Below, piece by piece: positions 57,441-64,000 of a stretch of DNA of 64,000 nucleotides. The position numbers and the translations under genes were made by a program. The notes beneath the pieces were generated by a model. The model saw only the letters and a program-made list of their open reading frames with translations. It was not told where the DNA came from and made no database searches. The DNA is from Myotis daubentonii (lineage: Eukaryota; Chordata; Mammalia; Chiroptera; Vespertilionidae), in the NCBI RefSeq assembly GCF_963259705.1, contig NC_081842.1, forward strand, positions 87,722,433 to 87,786,432. Direction: 5' to 3'. The stretch's first letter is position 1, and every line of letters starts with the position of its first letter.

Positions 57441-59040
57441 TACTTCACAGAGCTAGAATAAATACTTCAAAAATTTATATGGAACCATAAAAGACACCAA
57501 ATAGCTGCAACAATCTTGAGAAAGCAGAATGAAGTAGGTGGGATCACAATGCCAGATATCAAATTATAATATGAAGCCATTATAACCAAAACATCCTGGT
57601 ACTGGCATAGGAACAGGCATATAGACCAATGGAACAGAACAGAGACCCCAGAAATTGACCCACACCATTACAGTCAGTTAATATTTGACAAAGGAAGCAA
57701 GAACATACAATGAAGTAAAGACAGTCTCTTCACAAATGGTGTTAGGAAAACTGGACAGACACAGGCAAAAAGATAAAATTAAACCACCAAATTACACCAT
57801 ACACAAGAATAAACTCAAGATGGATAAAAGACTTAAATGTAAGGCATGAAACTATACAAATCTTAGAGAAAAACATAGGCAGTAAAATCTCAGACATCTC
57901 ACATAGCAATATTTTTATGAATACAACTCCTAGGGCAAAGGAAACTAAGAAGAAAATAAACAAATGGGACTATATTAAAATAAAAAGCTTCTGCACAGCA
58001 AAAATAATCACCATCAAAATGAAAAGGGAACCCACTGTAGGAAGAACATATTTGCCAATGATACACCTGATAAGGGGCTAATCTCCAAAATATATAAAGT
58101 ATTCATACAACTCAACAAAAGGAAGACAAATAGTCCAATTAAACAATCCAATTAAACAATCCATTTACAGGATAACTGAATAGACATTTCTCCAAAGAGG
58201 ACATACAAATGGCCAAGAGACCTATGAAAAAATGTTCAGTCACTAAACATCAGAAAAATGCAAATTAAAACCACAATAAAATATCACCTTACACCTGTCA
58301 GAATCAACAAACAACAAATTCTGGCAAAGGTGTAGACGAAAAAAAACAAAACACTAGTTTACTACTGTTGGGAATACAGGGTGGGGCAGCCACTATAGAA
58401 AACAGTACAGAGTTTCCTCAAAAAATTAAAAATGGAACTTCCCTTTGACCTAGCGATCCCACTCCTGGGAATAATATATCCTAAAAAAACCAAAACACCA
58501 ATCAGAAAGAATATATGAATCCCTATGTTCATAGTAGTGTTATTTATAATAGCTAAGATTTGGAAACAGCCCAAGTTCCCATCAGTACACGAATGGATAA
58601 CAAACCTGTGAGACACTTACATTATGGAATATTATGCAGCTGTAAAAAGGGGGGGATCTTTTACCCTTTGGGACAGCATGGATAGACCTGAAAAATATTA
58701 TGCTAAGTGAAATAAGCCAATTTGAGAAAGACAAATATAACACAATCTCACTTATTTGTGGAATCTAATGAGCAGAATGAATTGACCAACAATATAAGAC
58801 CCAAAGCATGGAGGCATGGAACAGAGGGATATACCTCAATGTGGAGTTGTGAGGATGAGAAGAGATGAACCAGAGAATTTATATACTTATAGGTATAGCC
58901 CATGGGCACAAGCAATAAGGTAGTGAAAACCTAGGGAGGGGATGGCTAGAGGCTGGGAGGATGGGGGCAAGGTGGGAGGGGGAGAGGGAGGGAAGACATC
59001 TGTAATACTATCAACAATAAAAAGTATATTAAAAATAAAT
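57441..59040 (+). pseudogene. 5'-truncated L1: end of ORF2 and 3'UTR
   Basis: Late ORF2 sequence ('ccaatggaacagaacagagacccc', 'ggtgttaggaaaactgg', 'cttctgcacagcaaaa'), then the long 3' segment ('ttatggaatattatgcagctgtaaaaa', 'tatgctaagtgaaataagcca'), the G-rich 3'UTR (58935-58995) and an A-rich tail after CAACAATAAAAAG. Stops and frameshifts throughout. About 1.6 kb, the longest L1 3' piece here. Confidence 0.9.
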
Positions 59041-59283
59041 AGATAAAGTCATGTGCATTGCATGTTAGATGAGCCAGGGGAATTATTACATTAGCAAATA
59101 ATCATTTCATGTGTATGCAGCTGTTACTTTGTGCTGAGAGAACCCTCTCAAGCTTAGGGGTATGATTAAATAGTAACTTCTATGATTTTATTTGTGGGAA
59201 GAAGAAAAAGGTGCAAAAACAGCATAATTTTTTAGCTTTTACTCTTGTGGTTTAAATTAAAATTTCAAAATGATACACATATT

Positions 59284-59285
<2 letters not shown>

Positions 59286-59333
<48 letters not shown>
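59286..59333. repeat. (CA)n microsatellite
   Basis: About 24 CA units. Confidence 0.97.
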
Positions 59334-59337
<4 letters not shown>

Positions 59338-59452
59338 CAAAAACACAAAAGCACACCCAAACAACTCTTGTCCTAACCTCCAGAGAGCTGAAATCTAACA
59401 AAATTCTGGAAAATAAATAAAAGAGATAACAATAGAGATAGATAGAAATGGC

Positions 59453-59480
59453 AGAGAGAGAGACAGAGACTAGAGAGAGA

Positions 59481-59545
<65 letters not shown>
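59453..59545. repeat. (GA)n microsatellite
   Basis: GA tract of over 40 units with a few GGGA interruptions near the left end. Confidence 0.97.
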
Positions 59546-59546
<1 letters not shown>

Positions 59547-59646
59547 ACTTAGTGATTTCAAGAGTGGTTTTGCAAATATTTAGTGTTGAAAAATTGCTTA
59601 AATTAAGATTTCTCAATTTTCAGGCATATGATATTAAACCACAATG

Positions 59647-59950
59647 TTGTAGACTGAAATCTTTATCCCCCCAAATTCATATGTTGAATCCTAATCCCCA
59701 TTATAACAGTGTCTTTTGGAGGTGAATAGGTCATAAAGGTGGAGCCCTCATGAATAAGATGTCTGAGTGCTCCCTCACCCCTTCCACCTGTGAGGATCCA
59801 TCGAGAAGCGAGAAGCAGGCCCTCACCAGACACCACATCTGAAGGCACCTTGACCTTGACTTCCCAGCCCCCAAGCTGTGAGAAACAAATACTGTTTGAG
59901 CCACCCAATCTAGTGTATTTTTGTTACAGCAGCCCTAACAGACTAAGATG
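59647..59950 (+). repeat. MaLR LTR (MST/MLT type)
   Basis: 'ccccaaattcatatgttgaatcctaatcccca', 'ggaggtgaataggtcataaaggtggagccctcatgaataaga', 'gaagcaggccctcaccagacaccacatctg', 'ctgtgagaaacaaatactgtttgagccaccc', ending 'cagcagccctaacagactaa'. Almost the complete LTR order of the MST/MLT1 group of ERVL-MaLR. The polyadenylation AATAAA is changed to ACAAAT. Solo LTR. Confidence 0.88.
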
Positions 59951-62900
59951 CATGAGAAGAGATAAAAAGACTGTTCTATCCCAGTCAGCTTCTGAACTTC
60001 AAAGTAGTCTTTGTGACACACCTATTTAGCAGATTTGCATTCATATACACAAAGTACAATTGAAGAATGCACATTTTCCAAGCACCCAGGTATACTTACC
60101 AGAAAGTTACACCAAGTTTAATTTTAAAAAGAAAATATTGCATAGCATATATGCCAAGAGCATGCATAAATTATAGATACTATTAAATCTTAGACAGCTT
60201 TATGTTGGATTTTATTCTCTTTTCTGTCCACACAGGTTTTGGTGTATATATCTAGCAGTCTGTATTTCCTACACACACTGATTGTTGAAATGACCAAGAA
60301 TTTCTTACCAGGTCTGACTTTGTCAATTTACCAGACTGACTACCACCAGAGCTAATCTCCTCTAGCCTTTCACACAAATTACAAATGCTAGCTTTCATAC
60401 CAAGAAGGAGAGAAACTTAATGTTGCTGGTATTTGCTATATTCTCTTTCTTCTTGCCTCCCCACTTTTTTCAGTTTTGGAGAGTAACTGCCCTAAGGGCC
60501 CCATATAAACACTAGACCACTCCGTGTAGCAAGTCCCTTTATCACATATGTCTAGCTATACTAGTATATTACTGGCTCACTGAATTCTATCATTATATTA
60601 GTTCATGGGGTCAAACTTAATTCCTTATTCATTTACTTATCTTTGGAAAAGTTACATCTCTATGATTAAAAAGAAAAAAAATGGGTTATCTGATTTCTGA
60701 TTCGGAGCAGGTAGACAGTTCTACTGAAATAAAACAAAACACCGCCACAGATACATCTCTGTGTGTTGTGGTTTACTCCCCAAACACATAGGAACCAAGG
60801 CTATTCCTACTCAATTAAAATTTAGTGCTTAAATATGCCATGATTTGTTCTTTAACCTTGATGGATTAACTTGAAGGATGTCAAAAATAGCTGCCAAGTT
60901 TAGGGAGGAAAACAAGGTAAGATTTATCCATACCAATAGATCTCTCACTATGTCTGGGTTTTATCACTTGCATTGCCAAACAACTGTATATTCCAAAATG
61001 ATCTCAGTGAATAGAGGAATGAAAAGACACACTCTATCTCTTTTCCAACACTGGTATATACTTGAGCTTTAAAATTATGACAGGACATGAATAATGACAA
61101 GTATAACTACAATGTCAGAAACCTGTATTATATAGCCCAGGTGAATTATCATAGTAGTATGGAATTTTAGTGCTTCAAAGAACTTTAGAGACAATATAAT
61201 TGCTCACCTTTCAACATTTTTTCCAAGTTTATTTTAGCCCACCAATCAATTGAAATATATTTCTTGCATAGACAATGTTAAGTGCAAAACATTTCTTACA
61301 TGTCATTTCTCTAAGGTGAACAATTGCTGGTTATTTCCTCAGAAGGATGTCTGAAAGGCCTCAAGTAGACTGTGTATTCTATAGATATAAATGCAAAATC
61401 CCTCAGATTGGATACTGCTTCTAGAATACCCTATGTTCCTGGTAGAGTACACGACTTACAGGAAACAATAGCTCTCTGTCACTTAAGGTAATTTCAAAAT
61501 TCATATTAGTGATAACTATAATTATATATTCTATAAACATTCTAACTATACTAGAGATTTAAGAAAATAAGCATTGGTGTAGGTTTAAATATGAAGTTAA
61601 ATATCAACTATTCATCAACCAAACAAGTTGGGTTCCAGCACATTTTTCTGGTTGGATTATTCAGTTGCTCCTCTTTAGACTTTTCTTGATTCAGTAGACT
61701 TCCACTCCATTAATCCACCATACATTTATCTCTTTGCTCTCTTCCATTTTATCAATAAGAATGCATGTTGGAAGGAACAATGATAATGTGATGAATAGAC
61801 TTTTTCAACATAATTAACTAGTGATGACAAATCAACAATTTAAATATTTCCCAGTTCCACATAATTTTAATGAAAATGATGTTGTGAGGTGTTTTATGTC
61901 AACTTCATAAGCAATTTTCATCAAAGGTTGCTGTGCCAAAAGATGTTGCCTAAGTGAATTAGCAGCTATAAGTCTAGCTACCCTCACTGAAAGGTGTCAT
62001 AGGCACAGCTATATTTTATAAAGAGTGCAGTTTCACAAACACCAACCCTGGCAAAATGATACATGTGTGTATTGTTCACTTTCCCTCTCAATGACGAGTG
62101 AAAATGTAAATTCAAAATATTTCCAAAAATCTAAAAAATATTTTATATTTAAAAGGCATTACATTGATGCTACATTTTCCAAAAAATAAAAATTAATACC
62201 AATCTAAACAGTCTCTATATTTTTTAGCCAAGTACATTTTCGTTTTTAAAATTGACAAATTATGGTGTAATTATAAATTTAATATTTAAAAATTTTTGCT
62301 GTTTCAAGAAATACTATTGTATGGTACATAAAATTTAAATTTGACAAGTCAAATTTGAGAAATAACAAATTAAAACAAGAAAATAAGCTTCTATATTCAC
62401 TTCCAAATGTAAAAATTTCTATGATTTGGTATCAAATGACTCTTTTTAAAATGAGATTACTCTACTGTGAAATAACTAGCATTCTCTTTGTTCTGGTGAA
62501 AAAAATAAATAAAGTACATAGTATGAATACTGTTTCCAGACCAGCTCTACTACTATGTTATCTCGCTGTTCTATTAAAAGTACATTAGAAAAAGCAAAAA
62601 TTACAGTAAAAACTGAGTGAACTGTGTCAAGTGTGACTAATTTGGAACAGATAGAGAGTTCTAGTGGATTGCTATATGTGTCAAGCGCAGTATCAGAGGA
62701 ACTGAGGTTTATTAAGTTATCAGGTGTAGTGAGCACCCCATTTATTCCATTTTACTTCCAGATCCTGTTTCCCAAGTCTGGCTCCCAGCTCTAGTCATTT
62801 TTTCTCCCTGTATACTGAAAAAAATGCATGTCTTACTTTAACCAGGCTGTGTTCACAGTTTCTTTTTAGCAACCTGTCTTTCCTTAATATGCCTCTTTAT

Positions 62901-63157
62901 GCAAGAACCTTATTGAGCCTGTGGTTTATGTTATCCCACTTCCTGTGTGCCTCAGGCCTGCAGAAATCAAAAGTTTCAACTAATTAATTGGAAAAGGGAT
63001 ATAACCAATTTCCACACTAGCCTAAACAGATATTATATGTTTGCCTACCTAGGATTCTTGGCATACTTATACTTACTTTTAATACTCAAACACACACATT
63101 TATAAATAAATGAAATATACACATTACAAATCTGAAAATATTGATTTTATAAATATA
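59951..63157. other. Long unique AT-rich interval
   Basis: About 3.2 kb without a repeat family, RNA gene or exon that I can support. Short open frames at 60878-61072 and 62355-62736 have no recognised motif. Confidence 0.45.
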
Positions 63158-63526
63158 CTAGAGGCCCAGTGCACCAAATGTGTGCACTCGGGGTGGGGTC
63201 CCTCAGCCCAGAATGTGAGAGGGCACAGGCCAGGCTGAGGGACCCCACCAGTGCACGAGCCTGGAGAGGCACAGGAGGTTGGCCAGCTTGGGAGGGACTG
63301 CGGGAGGGCTCCAGGGCGTGTCCGGCCCATCTCGCTCAGTCCCAATTGGCTGGACCCAAACAGCAAGCTCACCTACCAGTTGGAGTGTCTGCCCCCTGGT
63401 GGTCAGTGCATGTCATAGCGAGCAGTTAAATGGCCTTAGCATCTCATTAGCATATTGCACTTTGATTGGTTGAACAGATGACCAGATGACCGGACACTTA
63501 GCATATTAGGCTTTTATTATATAGGA
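63158..63526 (-). mobile_element. Non-autonomous Helitron with fold-back 3' end
   Basis: Minus strand: 3' CTAG (63158-63161), 5' TCCTATATAATAAAAGCC at 63526, host A/T flanks. Perfect CTCF-like motif (reverse) at 63389-63406. The region next to the CTAG carries a 24-bp inverted repeat (63182-63208 with 63233-63256). The second arm looks like the 3' terminal block of a Helitron in the opposite orientation ('gcacaggccaggctgagggaccccacc'). Confidence 0.92.
63389..63406 (-). promoter_or_regulatory. CTCF-like motif in Helitron
   Basis: CTGCCCCCTGGTGGTCAG, the exact complement of the 18-mer at 25641 and 46606. Confidence 0.6.
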
Positions 63527-64000
63527 TGTAAAGTTTATGAAATAACTTCAGGGAAATTTCATTTTACCAAATTATGTATTCTAAAGATTAAGAAACAGTA
63601 ACTATTAAGCTTCAGTTACTTATGTAGTATTCTTTCCTGCTGCTAATTGAATTTTCTAGAAGAAAACAACTACCTAGATACATCAGATATTCACTGTTGT
63701 TTTAAGAGCTAATATTTATAGCATGTTTCCACCTATCTATTTTATGGAATAATTTATAGCTGAAACTGCACTTGAAGAATGTTTTAGTATTTTGTTCCAT
63801 ATACTCTTTGAAGAAGTCAATGAAAATTAAGCTCACAGATTCCTCCTTCACTGCTAACAGAAATATTGAAAGTTTCAAGTGCACTTATATTTCACTCACT
63901 GAACAAAACTTTAAAAAAAAACTTTCATGGATATCAAACATGTCTTTGTCTCTGGATATATTTATTTGTGTAAAAAGCAAAACTTTTGGCAATCTGGACA
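63527..64000. other. Unique AT-rich sequence
   Basis: Nothing recognised to the end of the window. Confidence 0.5.

Noticed and set aside
57175..57441. 88-codon minus-strand open frame with an internal splice acceptor
   Set aside because: Interesting composition, but no homology that I can name and no second exon. Left as unassigned rather than called a gene.
59373..59561. SL-repeat peptide
   Set aside because: Reverse reading of a GA microsatellite.

Overview
The window is a stretch of vespertilionid bat nuclear genome (Myotis, Pipistrellus or Eptesicus type). It is AT-rich and intergenic or intronic in character. The diagnosis rests on repeats that occur together only in that group: at least sixteen Helitron copies of the HeliBat kind (5' TC, 3' CTAG, inserted between host A and T), several tRNA-derived VES SINEs, a SPIN-like hAT element with a perfect 8-bp target duplication, and short TcMar MITEs. 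They lie on an older mammalian background of MIR, L2, L1M, MaLR LTRs and Tigger-type DNA transposons. I recognise no host protein-coding gene, no structural RNA gene and no CRISPR array. Nearly all of the longer open frames lie inside repeats.

Layout. 1-5.3 kb: a small Helitron, MIR/L2 relics, and an MLT1-like LTR split by two VES SINEs. 5.3-19 kb: mostly unique AT-rich DNA with an LTR-like element (7.85-8.56 kb), MIRs, an old SINE, an MLT-like LTR, an antisense retroviral pol relic with a YIDD motif (about 14.0 kb) and an antisense L1M (14.9-16.0 kb). 19.4-24.4 kb: one old L1M (5'UTR to ORF2) broken by three SINE insertions, an L1 tail and a Helitron. 25-26 kb: the first composite Helitron. 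26-33 kb: MIR/L2 relics, a GATA array, and possible minus-strand exons (28.9-30.3 kb). 33.4-35.6 kb: a SPIN-like hAT and two abutting Helitrons. 36-47.5 kb: L1, VES, six further Helitron insertions, MITEs and microsatellites. 47.6-52.3 kb: antisense L1 ORF2, a GC-rich block, a decayed Helitron helicase C-terminus ending in a Helitron 3' end, and two more Helitrons. 54.2-56 kb: an L1 tail and two Helitrons inside one TA/CT microsatellite. 57.4-59.0 kb: an L1 3' end. 59.6-59.95 kb: a MaLR LTR. 63.2-63.5 kb: a Helitron with a fold-back terminus.

The Helitrons are the biology of the window, covering roughly 10 kb of 64 kb by my boundaries. Four of them (25, 34, 46 and 51 kb) share a two-unit head-to-tail structure with a dead internal terminus. 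One module carries CCAAT, octamer and YY1-like motifs close to its 5' end. Another carries an 18-bp match to the CTCF core motif, often as an inverted pair. The 3' terminal hairpin differs between copies in a compensatory way. These elements therefore look like mobile carriers of regulatory motifs. That is an inference from sequence, not evidence of activity.
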